Source: Ignavibacteria bacterium
GTDB taxonomy: Bacteria; Bacteroidota; Ignavibacteria; Kapaibacteriales; UBA2268
Direction: 5' to 3'
NCBI GenBank assembly: GCA_016844745.1
Contig: JAERMQ010000040.1
Coordinates: 1 to 54,603 of the forward strand
DNA: 54,603 nucleotides
Numbering within the stretch: the first letter of the stretch is position 1; the number at the start of each line of letters is the position of its first letter. The notes under the pieces were generated by a model. It ran no database searches, was not told the DNA's origin, and was given only the letters and a program-made list of their open reading frames with translations. The translations under genes and the position numbers were made by a program. Shown one piece after another: positions 1 to 9,100 of this stretch.

Positions 1-5
1 GCTCA

Positions 6-99
6 TTTTTGTTCGGTGAAGTGGTTAAAATTGTTTAACTTATAATTTGTTATGACGTTTATAATTGCAATTTCATTTATTTTCACTGATTAAGGTAAT
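6..99. repeat. Left copy of a perfect 94-bp terminal inverted repeat
   Basis: Bases 6-99 are the exact reverse complement of 54510-54603, with no mismatch over 94 bases; identity stops at base 100. The copy lies upstream of the ATP-grasp gene, in the same orientation relative to that gene as the right copy is to dprA. If the two window ends were joined, the copies would form a 94-bp hairpin with a 5-base loop (GCTCA). It may be a genomic inverted repeat, an inversion boundary or an assembly fold-back; the sequence alone cannot decide. Confidence 0.95.
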
Positions 100-175
100 T
101 AATATAAAGTATTGGAAATTCTTTTAAAATCTTTATTTATATAATAAAAAAAACAGGTTGAATTGTATCATGAAA

Positions 176-207
176 TTTGCTTCATACTTATTATTTTCTT
201 AAATTTG
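176..207 (+). promoter_or_regulatory. Bacteroidota-type promoter of the ATP-grasp gene
   Basis: TTTG at 176-179 and TAAATTTG at 200-207 are separated by 20 bases, matching the Bacteroidota primary-sigma consensus TTTG-N19-TAnnTTTG. Transcription would start near 212-216, giving a leader of about 60 bases before the ATG at 273. The rest of 100-272 is AT-rich and shows nothing else I can name. Confidence 0.6.
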
Positions 208-272
208 TAATCTGTAAAATATGGTAAATTAGAATTGAAAAGAAGTACAATTTATAAATAAACGAGGTAATA

Positions 273-1667
273 ATGAAAAAGATTGGCATTTTACAAGGAA
301 TGGAACATAGCTTCACTGAAGCTGTGTGCGATAGAATTAATGCTATGAAAATCAGAGGAGTTATTGCCGAAAATATAAGAATCGGCGCTTTAAAAATGAA
401 CCATCCTAATGATTACGCTATAATTTTTGACAGAGCCTCTCATGAAGTCCCTTTTTATCGTTCCTTTTTGAAAAATGCAGCGGTGAATGATGTAAAAATA
501 GTCAATAATCCTTTTGTTATTTGCGTCGATGATTACTACTTTCATGCTTCATTGGCAAAAAAACTCGGATTTGAAGTGCCGAGAACTGTTGTGGTGCCAA
601 GCAAGGAGCACCCTCCGGGCGCAACGGCAGATTCTATGCGGAATCTGATATTTCCTTTAAATTGGGAAGAAGTCTTTAGCTACGTCGGATTTCCGGCACA
701 TATCAAGCCTAATCATGGAAATGGAACATACCATACATTTAAAGTGTATAATTCTCATGAATTCTTCTCAACTTATGATTTGACTGGTAATAATGTTATC
801 ATTCTGCAACAGGATATCGATTACGATGATTATTTTAAATGCTATGTTATCGGGCAAAAACATGTAAGAATAATGAAATATGACCCATCGATGCCTCAAC
901 ATTTGCGTTATCTCCCTGAGGTATTAAAAATCGACCCGGCTTTGGCAGATTTATTAATCGATACAAGTATAAAAATTTCAACGGCTTTAGGATTGGATTT
1001 CAATACTGTAGAATTTGCTATTCGTGGTGGTAAACCATATATCATCGAGTTTCGTAATAATGTACCCAACGCTGAAAAAGCTTTCCTTCACGAAGAAAAC
1101 TTCAATTGGCTTGTTGCTACAACTGCTGATTATTTAATCTCTTTAACATCAGTCAAAGGACCTCAACCCTTTAAATTTGTTTGGGATTTTGCCGATAATA
1201 AAAAAGAATCGGAAACCGAAACCAACAAAAACGAAAAACCGAAATTAAAAGATAAACAATCAAATATTACTTTTGAGAAAACCTTTAAAAAGAAGGGGCG
1301 ACCTGCAAAATTAAAAATTGAACAAAAGGATATAGATAAACCTGATGTTGAAATAAAAATAGCCAAACGAGGCAGAAAACCGGGGTCAAAGAATAAACCA
1401 AAACCCGTTTCACCAACAGTTGAGTTACCTGCTCCTGAAAAAATAATAATACCTGTTTTTTCTGAGGTTGTTCAAATATCTACCGAAAAAATCGATACTC
1501 CTGAAATTGTGAGGGTTAACAAGTTAGTAAAGAAAAAAATTATAATACCGGCATACTCAATGGTTGAAAGGGAGGTTCCTGAACAAACCAACAAAAATGA
1601 AGGTAGTAATGAAGAAACTTATGAATGGGTTGCAAAAAAGAATAAAAGACCCCTTCGATTAAAATAG
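273..1667 (+). CDS. ATP-grasp family protein with AT-hook-like C-terminal tail
   Basis: The protein has 464 residues. Residues about 90-300 resemble a RimK/carboxylate-amine-ligase type ATP-grasp fold: a lysine in HIKPNHGNGT, an acidic QQDIDYDD segment, and a metal-binding IIEFRNN (glutamate and asparagine) near residue 256. Such enzymes couple ATP to formation of an amide or peptide bond; the substrate cannot be told here. From about residue 315 the tail is low-complexity and basic. It holds two AT-hook-like cores, KKKGRPAK (about 338) and KRGRKPGSK (about 364), and a duplicated KIIIP(V/A)(F/Y)S phrase (about 389 and 429). No signal peptide is seen. The start is the first ATG after AACGAGGTAATA. 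It stands alone, behind the 176-207 promoter. The fold call is fairly safe; DNA binding by the tail is inference. Confidence 0.75.
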   Translation: MKKIGILQGMEHSFTEAVCDRINAMKIRGVIAENIRIGALKMNHPNDYAIIFDRASHEVPFYRSFLKNAAVNDVKIVNNPFVICVDDYYFHASLAKKLGFEVPRTVVVPSKEHPPGATADSMRNLIFPLNWEEVFSYVGFPAHIKPNHGNGTYHTFKVYNSHEFFSTYDLTGNNVIILQQDIDYDDYFKCYVIGQKHVRIMKYDPSMPQHLRYLPEVLKIDPALADLLIDTSIKISTALGLDFNTVEFAIRGGKPYIIEFRNNVPNAEKAFLHEENFNWLVATTADYLISLTSVKGPQPFKFVWDFADNKKESETETNKNEKPKLKDKQSNITFEKTFKKKGRPAKLKIEQKDIDKPDVEIKIAKRGRKPGSKNKPKPVSPTVELPAPEKIIIPVFSEVVQISTEKIDTPEIVRVNKLVKKKIIIPAYSMVEREVPEQTNKNEGSNEETYEWVAKKNKRPLRLK

Positions 1668-1841
1668 GAAGTTACTTTAAAATATCAGGGAAAGACTAAT
1701 TGAATTAAATGTTGATACCGATAAAAAGCGACAAAAGATTATGTACTAAAGACTGAGAGCAGTTTTAGATATTAATAGTTAAAAAGCATAAAAAATTCTT
1801 ATTTTTGTAGTAAAAAAAAATTTAAGAAAATAAGGGATTCA

Positions 1842-2447
1842 ATGAATAAAACTAAAAAGATATCAATTCCAATAATTTTATTGTTATTTATTCTATCACA
1901 ATTAATCCTTAGAGCTGAAAATAAAACTCAAAAGGATTCGGATGAAATTTATGAAGGACCAAAAGTTTTGATGTTTAATTTAGGATATGGTTCATTGGAT
2001 TTAAGCGCCGGAGCCGGTTTCAGGTATTCTATACCAACATTACCAATAGGCGTTGGTTTATCAATTTGCTTAAGCGGCTTTAATACTACCATGCCGGGCT
2101 ATATTTATGCTGACCCCGGTCATCCGATGCCGACAAAAGGTATTGAAAAAACAACATTCCCCAGAATAATGTTGGGTGCAGATGCCGTTATATATTACGA
2201 CTTGTCGGAGAAAATCAGCCTGTTTGGTACATTAGGATTTTACATGCAGAGCGATTCAATTTTATACAAAGAAAATTCAAGCGGAACTTATTATAGGAGC
2301 AGTGATACCAGAGCCCAGTTTGTTACTAATTCCGGTATGTCTTATGGCTTAGGAATTCAATATTTTATTACCGATGCTATTGAAGTAGGATTGGCTTACC
2401 AATCCAAAATGGGTATATACGGACAAATCGGTTATGCATGGTATTGA
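1842..2447 (+). CDS. Hypothetical outer-membrane beta-barrel-like protein
   Basis: A 201-residue protein with an N-terminal signal peptide: lysines in the first six residues, then a leucine/isoleucine core ending near residue 25. The mature part is rich in glycine and aromatic residues in alternating patterns (LGYGSLDLSAGAGFRYS, GLGIQYFITD) and ends YAWY, as small beta-barrel outer-membrane proteins do. I recognise no specific family. A TATTTTTG element lies at 1800-1807 and TAAGGGA precedes the ATG. The gene is separate from its neighbours, with 174 bases before and 136 after. Localisation is inferred from composition only. Confidence 0.55.
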   Translation: MNKTKKISIPIILLLFILSQLILRAENKTQKDSDEIYEGPKVLMFNLGYGSLDLSAGAGFRYSIPTLPIGVGLSICLSGFNTTMPGYIYADPGHPMPTKGIEKTTFPRIMLGADAVIYYDLSEKISLFGTLGFYMQSDSILYKENSSGTYYRSSDTRAQFVTNSGMSYGLGIQYFITDAIEVGLAYQSKMGIYGQIGYAWY

Positions 2448-2583
2448 TTATAGGAAATGGAATTACTAAATGCTTCAAGATCGATTAACTAATTTTAATT
2501 TGTTTTTAACTAATAATAATACTAATTTATCGTTAGTATCAAAAAAAAGTTTTTTTTGTTGACATGGTTTTTAGGGGTGGTTT

Positions 2584-2955
2584 ATGAATTGCAGGGAATT
2601 TGCCGAAGAGTTCTATGGAAAGACCATATTGGCATTTGTTACATCGGACACGGCAGCTTCTGTGTTCAGGTTTAGAGCAGAAAGTATTTTTACTTTTCTT
2701 AAAAAATATGTTGGGGTGCAGTTTCCTGATTGGAAAATAATTTATTTATACCAATTGACAGATAGCTACTCCGAAGATGACGATACATCCACTATATTTA
2801 AAAACAAAGCCGAATTTATGTATTTGGTTGCCAAGAAGATATATCAGACCGAAAAGCTTTGTGTATTCAAATATGTCGTGATTCCTCCTGATATGAAGAA
2901 TCTTACCGGCAAAAAATTAAGAATAATATCATTATCACCAAAAATGACCTTTTAA
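2584..2955 (+). CDS. Hypothetical protein, 123 aa
   Basis: I do not recognise this 123-residue protein. It has no signal peptide or membrane segment, a mixed alpha/beta-looking sequence, an acidic patch (SEDDDTST) and three scattered cysteines. It begins with an ATG behind AGGGGTGG, a good ribosome-binding site. The next gene starts 14 bases after its stop and purM follows shortly after, so it probably leads the 2584-5156 transcription unit. Coding is supported by the ribosome-binding site and the tight spacing, not by homology. Confidence 0.6.
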   Translation: MNCREFAEEFYGKTILAFVTSDTAASVFRFRAESIFTFLKKYVGVQFPDWKIIYLYQLTDSYSEDDDTSTIFKNKAEFMYLVAKKIYQTEKLCVFKYVVIPPDMKNLTGKKLRIISLSPKMTF

Positions 2956-2969
2956 TTTTTTTATACAAA

Positions 2970-3575
2970 ATGTCAAATTTTGCTCTTTTATTTCGATTCC
3001 TTTTTCTTGCCGGTTTTTCGTTTCTTTTATTTCATTTCGATTTAGCCTCTCAAAGCAAAACAAGCCGAACAAATAAAACGGATGATTTATCTCAGCAGGA
3101 AATAGATATAATGACTGCAGGTCCTCAGCATCAATTGCTCTATATGTTCGAAGGAAGCTGGAAAGTTCTTTTTACATATTATCAGGAACTAAATCCGGAG
3201 AGTTTTGGTAAAGGGGAAAGCGAAAATAAATTGTTTTTTAACAATAAATTTATTGAAATTAATACCGAGCTTCAAACCGATGAACTAACTTTTCATTTGA
3301 AGATGACTTTGGGTTTTGATAAAAGAATATCCAAATACTTTATTTTTGTTTTAGATGATATCTCAACATATCCAAGATATGCAGAAGGGGATTACGACGA
3401 AGAAACGAGGACATTTACCTTCTCAGGCGAGGCTTTCGACATTTTTAAATCTGCTAATACTCCTTTTAAAATTACTTTGAAATTCGAAGACGATAGGAAA
3501 TTTGTCTTTAAAAGCATTGTGGGCGAGGGGAAAAAAGCTATAACTACTTATCAGATGAATTTTCTTAAAAAGTAA
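2970..3575 (+). CDS. Secreted DUF1579-like protein
   Basis: A 201-residue protein with an N-terminal hydrophobic export signal (about residues 5-27). The rest resembles the DUF1579 family of lipocalin-like beta-barrels. The hallmark opening HQLLYMFEGSWKV (about residues 53-65) is followed by alternating beta strands, with a FNNKFIEI segment and a TLGFDKRISKYFIFVLD segment. Family members are small ligand-binding-like proteins of unknown role. The gene sits 14 bases after the preceding ORF and 20 bases before purM, so it is probably cotranscribed, although no functional link to purine synthesis is evident. Confidence 0.6.
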   Translation: MSNFALLFRFLFLAGFSFLLFHFDLASQSKTSRTNKTDDLSQQEIDIMTAGPQHQLLYMFEGSWKVLFTYYQELNPESFGKGESENKLFFNNKFIEINTELQTDELTFHLKMTLGFDKRISKYFIFVLDDISTYPRYAEGDYDEETRTFTFSGEAFDIFKSANTPFKITLKFEDDRKFVFKSIVGEGKKAITTYQMNFLKK

Positions 3576-3595
3576 CCTTCTTTACTTTAAAATAC

Positions 3596-4594
3596 ATGAG
3601 TATAACTTATAATACTTCAGGCGTTAGTATCGAAGCGGGAGAGAAAACGGTCGATTTAATTAAGCCAATGATACGGTCAACATTCGATTCAAATGTATTA
3701 ACTGATATTGGTTTATTCGGTGGCTTTTACGATGCAAAGTTCACTGAATTCAATCATCCTGTTTTGGTTGCCTCAACCGATGGTGTCGGCACAAAATTAA
3801 AACTCGCCTTTGCCACAGGTATTCATGATACTGTTGGTCAATGCCTGGTAAATCATTGTACTAACGATATTCTTTGTTGTGGTGCAAAACCATTATTTTT
3901 TTTAGATTATTTCGCTACCGGGAAATTAGAACCTCAAACAGCCGCCAGTGTGATTTCGGGCTTTGTAAAGGCATGCCGTGAGAATAAATGTGCTTTAATC
4001 GGTGGTGAAACCGCAGAAATGCCGTCCTTTTATAGCGAAGGGGAGTATGATATTTCAGGTACGATAGTTGGTGTTGTTGAAAAAGAGAAAATTATTAACG
4101 GAGCCCAGATTTCTCCCGGGGATGTGATTATCGGATTACCTTCGAGCGGATTGCATACCAACGGATATTCGCTTGCCCGAGCCGTAATGTTGAAAAAATA
4201 CGAACACTCGACATATTTTAATGAACTTGGAAAAACATTGGGAGAAGCCTTACTTGAGGTGCATAAATCCTACCTGAATGTTGTTTATCCTTTGCTGGAG
4301 TTAAATCTTATTAAGGGTATATCTCATATAACAGGAGGAGGGATTATTGGAAATACAAAGAGGATATTACCGAAAAACGTTTCCCTTGAAATTGACTGGC
4401 AAAGCTGGCAATGGCTCCCGATTTTCGATATTATTATGCGGGAAGGAAATATCGAAACTGAAGAAATGAGAAAAGTATTCAATCTCGGTATCGGGATGAT
4501 ACTGATTTCTTCTCCTGATAATGCAAATCAGATTTTGGAAGGTACAAAACCGGCTGTAGCCATGTTCATCGGAACAATCGGCAAAGCCGATTAA
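3596..4594 (+). CDS. purM: Phosphoribosylformylglycinamidine cyclo-ligase (AIR synthetase)
   Basis: PurM catalyses the fifth step of purine synthesis, the ATP-dependent closure of FGAM to aminoimidazole ribonucleotide, in the cytoplasm. The protein has 332 residues, slightly shorter than the usual 340-350. Diagnostic motifs are ASTDGVGTKLK near residue 60, PLFFLDYFATGKL near 100, GGETAEMP near 140 and GLHTNGYSLAR near 185. The segment normally reading GxDLVAMxVNDI is here GQCLVNHCTNDI, a mild divergence. It is 20 bases after the DUF1579-like gene and 25 bases before the cobalamin adenosyltransferase gene. No other purine gene is adjacent; hpt (salvage) is 33 kb away. Confidence 0.95.
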   Translation: MSITYNTSGVSIEAGEKTVDLIKPMIRSTFDSNVLTDIGLFGGFYDAKFTEFNHPVLVASTDGVGTKLKLAFATGIHDTVGQCLVNHCTNDILCCGAKPLFFLDYFATGKLEPQTAASVISGFVKACRENKCALIGGETAEMPSFYSEGEYDISGTIVGVVEKEKIINGAQISPGDVIIGLPSSGLHTNGYSLARAVMLKKYEHSTYFNELGKTLGEALLEVHKSYLNVVYPLLELNLIKGISHITGGGIIGNTKRILPKNVSLEIDWQSWQWLPIFDIIMREGNIETEEMRKVFNLGIGMILISSPDNANQILEGTKPAVAMFIGTIGKAD

Positions 4595-4619
4595 CACTTT
4601 ATTTCTTCAAAATAGTAAA

Positions 4620-5156
4620 ATGAAAATTTATACTAAAACAGGTGATGACGGCACAACCGGATTATTTGACGGTAGCAGGACAAAAAAGTCATCATTAAGA
4701 GTTGAAACTTATGGTACGGTCGATGAGTTAAACTCGGCGCTGGGTCTATCAATCAGCTTCGAAATGGATGAAGAATTGAAAAAAGATTTATCCGTCATTA
4801 GCAACTTCCTTTTCACTATGGGAAGCGACCTTGCTACACCATCGAACAAACCAAGAAAAATTGAGAGGATTTCCAATCAGCAAATAAATTTTCTTGAAGA
4901 AAGAATAGATTCATATACAAATGAGCTTCCACCATTGAGGAATTTTATTTTACCCGGCGGTTGCCATTCAGCTTCATTACTTCATCTTTGCAGAACCATT
5001 TGCCGTAGGGCAGAACGCCTTGCAGTAAAGTTGAACGAATCAGAACCAATCACTCCTGAAGTTTTAATTGTATTAAACAGGTTATCCGATTATTTCTTCA
5101 CGGCAACTCGACTTTCCAATCTGAGGGCAGGTGTAGAAGAATTTATTCGAAAATAA
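4620..5156 (+). CDS. pduO: PduO-type ATP:cob(I)alamin adenosyltransferase
   Basis: The enzyme transfers the adenosyl group of ATP to cob(I)alamin to make coenzyme B12. The 178 residues cover the whole PduO/MMAB helical-bundle family. The N-terminal ATP-binding motif TKTGDDGTTGL (residues 5-15) is followed by YGTVDELNSALG, and the C-terminal half has FILPGGCHSASLLHLCRTIC followed by RRAER. No corrinoid synthesis genes are near, which suits salvage of imported cobalamin for an adenosylcobalamin-dependent enzyme elsewhere. It is 25 bases after purM and is the last gene of the run. The family is secure; the exact symbol varies between genomes. Confidence 0.93.
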   Translation: MKIYTKTGDDGTTGLFDGSRTKKSSLRVETYGTVDELNSALGLSISFEMDEELKKDLSVISNFLFTMGSDLATPSNKPRKIERISNQQINFLEERIDSYTNELPPLRNFILPGGCHSASLLHLCRTICRRAERLAVKLNESEPITPEVLIVLNRLSDYFFTATRLSNLRAGVEEFIRK

Positions 5157-5163
5157 ACTAATA

Positions 5164-5206
5164 GGTTGTTCTAAGGGCTAACGAATTTACATTTTTTAGA
5201 ACCAAC
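5164..5206 (+). terminator. Possible weak terminator hairpin after the pduO-type gene
   Basis: GTTGTTCTAA near 5165-5174 can pair with TTAGAACCAAC at 5196-5206 across a 21-base loop containing an oligo-T run. Position fits the end of the purM-pduO transcription unit. The loop is long and no U-tract follows the stem, so termination is uncertain. Confidence 0.25.
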
Positions 5207-5227
5207 TGAATACTAAACCTCGATAAC

Positions 5228-5261
5228 TTTGTTTAAATTTGCTTCTTATCCCTTATTTTTG
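5228..5261 (+). promoter_or_regulatory. Bacteroidota-type promoter with a very short leader
   Basis: TTTG at 5228-5231 and TATTTTTG at 5254-5261 are 22 bases apart and fit TTTG/TAnnTTTG. The ATG of the phosphatase gene lies only 9 bases beyond, so the transcript would have almost no 5' leader. No Shine-Dalgarno sequence is visible. Confidence 0.5.
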
Positions 5262-5269
5262 CACTCATT

Positions 5270-5818
5270 ATGGAATCAATAAAAAGAAAAGTAATATTTT
5301 TCGATAGGGATGGAATTGTTAACCATCGAATAATCAATGATTACATCAAAACACCAGAAGAATTTGTTCTGAAGGATTATTTTGCTGATTTATTTAAATT
5401 ATTCAAAGAAGCAGGATATCTCGCTATAATAATTACAAATCAACAGGGAATCGGTAAAGGGATTATGAGTATCAAAGAATTAAATATGGTACATACCCAC
5501 ATGCAGAATCTTTTAATAGAAACTACCGGCTTTAAATTCGATGATATTTATTTCTGCGTTGATTTAAAGGAATCCAACAGTTTCAGGCGCAAACCTAATC
5601 CCGGAATGATTTTTGAAGCAATCGAGAAGTGGAATATATCAGCTTCGGAATCATGGATGTTCGGCGACCAGCCTACGGATACAGCCGCGGGCAGGGCTTC
5701 GGGTGTAAAAACTGCGCTAATAGGATATATTGAATCAGAAGAAAATTTCGAAGCTGATTTGATTTTCAAAGATTTACAATCAGCATTTATTTATTTTGAA
5801 AAAGAATTTAATTTATGA
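5270..5818 (+). CDS. HAD-IIIA phosphatase, GmhB-like
   Basis: A 182-residue HAD-superfamily hydrolase closest to the GmhB/HisB-N group, which dephosphorylates D-glycero-manno-heptose 1,7-bisphosphate or histidinol phosphate. All four HAD motifs are visible: FFDRDGIVN (nucleophile aspartate, residue about 11), IITNQQGIGKG, the lysine in RRKPNPGM, and MFGDQPTDTAAG (acidic motif IV). Classical GmhB proteins have a Cys/His zinc loop just before the RKPxPGM motif; here that segment reads CVDLKESNSFRRKPNPGM and lacks the ligand cysteines. The substrate is therefore uncertain. No other heptose gene is adjacent. It is transcribed alone from the 5228-5261 promoter. Confidence 0.75.
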   Translation: MESIKRKVIFFDRDGIVNHRIINDYIKTPEEFVLKDYFADLFKLFKEAGYLAIIITNQQGIGKGIMSIKELNMVHTHMQNLLIETTGFKFDDIYFCVDLKESNSFRRKPNPGMIFEAIEKWNISASESWMFGDQPTDTAAGRASGVKTALIGYIESEENFEADLIFKDLQSAFIYFEKEFNL

Positions 5819-5854
5819 TATATAACGGATTTTCTTCAAGGGAGTTCTAAAAAT

Positions 5855-5932
5855 TGTCATTCTGAGCGAAGCGAAGAATCCAGACTTCTTTAAAATCAAC
5901 AGGATAGATTCTTCGTTTCGCTCAGAATGACA
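5855..5932. repeat. Family A palindromic repeat, copy A1
   Basis: An inverted repeat with arms of about 27 bases reading GTCATTCTGAGCGAAGCGAA on the left and its near-perfect complement on the right, spacer about 20 bases. It lies 36 bases after the phosphatase stop codon. In the transcript it would form a long hairpin, so it could act as a terminator or protect the mRNA 3' end. Confidence 0.9.
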
Positions 5933-5999
5933 GCCAAAATTGAATTTATAGAACCCACCATTAGAATGTCATTTTTAATTTGAAAATTTTGGGGATAAA

Positions 6000-6121
6000 G
6001 AAAAACACCCTAACTCACTTTGAAAAAGGGGGAATAATAAATCCTTTTCTACTTCTATGTTTTACTTCTATTTTTTACTTCTATGTTCTTTTTCTATAAC
6101 CGGGGGTTAGGGGGTTTCTCA
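6000..6121. repeat. Family B palindromic repeat (B1), decayed, with inserted short tandem repeat
   Basis: The left part matches the left arm of intact copy B2 at 46362-46442, including the central GGGGGAATAATAAATCC. The right arm survives as CGGGGGTTAGGGGGTTTCT. Between them are about 50 bases of T-rich tandem repeat built on TACTTCTATGTTT (three units, 6050-6090) that B2 lacks. Together with A1 this accounts for most of the 375-base gap 5819-6193; the remainder, 6122-6193, is AT-rich and must hold the promoter of the next gene. Confidence 0.75.
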
Positions 6122-6193
6122 TTAGATTCAAATGAAACTTTTTTAATAATCCTGTGTTAGTATAATATACTATTTGAAATACCGGAGATTTAT

Positions 6194-9100
6194 ATGTATA
6201 AATTAATACTACTTATTTTTTTATCCCTACCCATAATCACAAAAGCACAACCGGGTAGTTGGGAAGCTCGTGGAATTGGCGGCGGAGGAGCTTTATTTTC
6301 ACCGTCAATTTGCCCTGATAACGAAGATGAAATCTACATTGGCTGCGATATGAGCGAATTATTCCATACAATTGATTTTGGCTTATCGTGGGACGCAATT
6401 CATTTTTCTAAAATATTCGGTGGGCATAATTCCACTGTTTGTTTCACAAATCAAATTTCTCTGCTATATTGCCTGAATTATCAGAGTGAGTCTCCATTTC
6501 CTGTTAAATCTACGAACAGGGGACTAACCTGGACTAAGCTTGCAAGCAATCCAGCGGAGGGCGAAATTCTCTACTCAATTTTCGTTGATTATGATAATCC
6601 TCAAAGAATAATTATATCATCATACAGCGATATATTCTACTCTTCCAACGGAGGTACCAGTTTTGCAAGCATCCATAAGGCAACGGATAACGGCTCCGGT
6701 ATTGTCATTGGCGGCGCTTTCTTTGATGGAAATAATATATTTCTCGGAACTAACGACGGATTAATCGTATCTACAAATGGTGGAGCAAATTTTGCCATTT
6801 CAAATGTAACAGGTATAACTGCCGGACAGAAAATATGGTCTTTTGCCGGCGCTAAACAGGGCAACATTGTGCGTTTCTTCTGTATAACGGGGAATAGTGT
6901 CTATGCCGGTATGCAAGGTTCTGATTATTGGAATTTTATTAAAGGAGTTTACTCTTTGGATTGGGGTAGTGGTAATTGGTTAGCAAAATCAACGGGTATC
7001 GATTTTTCTAAGGATTTCCTTATGTTCGTTGGCATGGCAACAAATGATATTAATACAATATACCTTTGCGGAAGTTCATCGAGTGCTTATCCTAATGTAA
7101 TGAAATCCACAAATGCAGGCACGAACTGGAGTCATGTTTTTAATACTACAATGAATCAGAATATATCAACAGGTTGGAGCGGCGACGGCGGGGACAGATT
7201 CTGGTCTTATGGTGAATGTGCCTTTGGTTTTGCAGTAGCTCCAAGAAATGCTCAAAAATTAATTTTTACCGACTTCGGATTTGCTCATGTTTCTTTTGAT
7301 GGCAGCACAAGTTGGAAGCAGGCTTATGTTTCGAATACCGACCAAAATCCCCCCGGCAGTAAAACACCAACCGGCAAAAGTTATCACTCAATTGGATTGG
7401 AAAACACTACCTGCTGGCAGGTTACATGGTCGGATAAGGATAATTTGTTTGCCTGCTTTTCGGATATAAAAGGGGTTCGTTCAACTGATGGCGGGAATAG
7501 CTGGTCGTTTAATTACACAGGTCACTCTGCAAATACTATGTACAGAATAGCACGAAATCCCCAAAACGGTTGGTTATATGCAGGTACATCCAATATTCAT
7601 GATATGTATCAAAGTACTCGACTGAAAGATAATATTTTAGATGCTAATGATGCAAATGGCAAAATAATTTACTCGACAAATAAAGGCGCTGTATGGTCGG
7701 ATATTCACAATTTCGGACATCCTGTGTTCTGGGTTGCTCTCGACCCGAACAATCCGAATAAAATGTATGCAAGTGTGGTTCACTCTGCTTCAGGTGGAAT
7801 TTATGTAACGAATAATTTACAAAACGGACCTAATTCAACCTGGTCAAAACTCGCAAATCCTCCACGAACGGAAGGTCATCCGGCTTCGATAGTTGTTTTA
7901 AATGACGGGAATATTGTTGTAACATACTCAGGTAGAATAGTATCAAATAAATTTACTGCAAGTTCGGGAGTGTTTATTTATAATCCTTCGAATGATTCCT
8001 GGACGGATGTATCGGATAACGGTATGAAATATTGGACGAAGGATATCATTGTTGACCCATTCGACCAATCTCAGAATACCTGGTATGTTGGAGTATTCAG
8101 CGGTTGGGGAGGAGCGCCGAACGGGCTTGGTGGATTATACAAAACAACCAATCGGGGAGTCTCATGGAAAAGAATAAATAATCTTGACCGGGTAACATCA
8201 ATCACATTTCATCCTGAAAACCACGACGATGTTTATTTAACTACGGAAGTAGATGGGCTGTGGCATAGCTCTGCTTTCAATGCAGATAATCCTTCATTCT
8301 CACTCGTAGAATCATATCCTTTCAAGCAGCCTGAGCGGGTTTATTATAATCCTTTTGACAAAGATGAAGTTTGGGTATCAAGTTTTGGTAATGGAATGAG
8401 GGTTGGTACAAATAAAGTCATCAATCCTCCATTACCACCAAAGTTAATTTCTCCGAACAATGGCAAAACCGGCGTACCTACATCGGGAACACTTGTTTGG
8501 AGTAAATCAGCAAATGCAACTAATTATAATGTTCGGCTATGGATGGATTATACCGGAGAAATTATAATTGATTCTACTATTAATGATACTTTAATTACCT
8601 TCAATAATCTTTATAAGAATACCAGATTTTTATGGAAGGTTATACCAATTGGTAAAGCAGTAGTAGGGAATTCATCGGATATCTGGTCATTTCATACAAT
8701 TCCAGATTCCTCACAAATCATAAAAATTAAACTAATTTCTCCACCAAATCGAAGTGTTAATTTATCAACCAATATTGACTTAGAATGGGAGCCTGTTACC
8801 GGAGCCAGCCTCTATACTTATAAATACACAGATGACACAACCTTGGATGTTAGTAAATGGTACTGGGGCTTTATCTTTGATGTGCATGAAGTTAGAATTT
8901 CAAAATTAAAAAACAATACTAAATATTATTGGAAAATTGAATCCGGCACAGATTATAAATCGGATTTATGGACATTTTCAACCCGTCCGATTAATCCTAA
9001 TTACACATCACCGGAACTCATTACTCCTGACAGCAACTCCAGCGGTGTATTTAAAAGTATTAATTTCAAATGGAAGAGCGTGCCAACCGCAAAAAAATAT

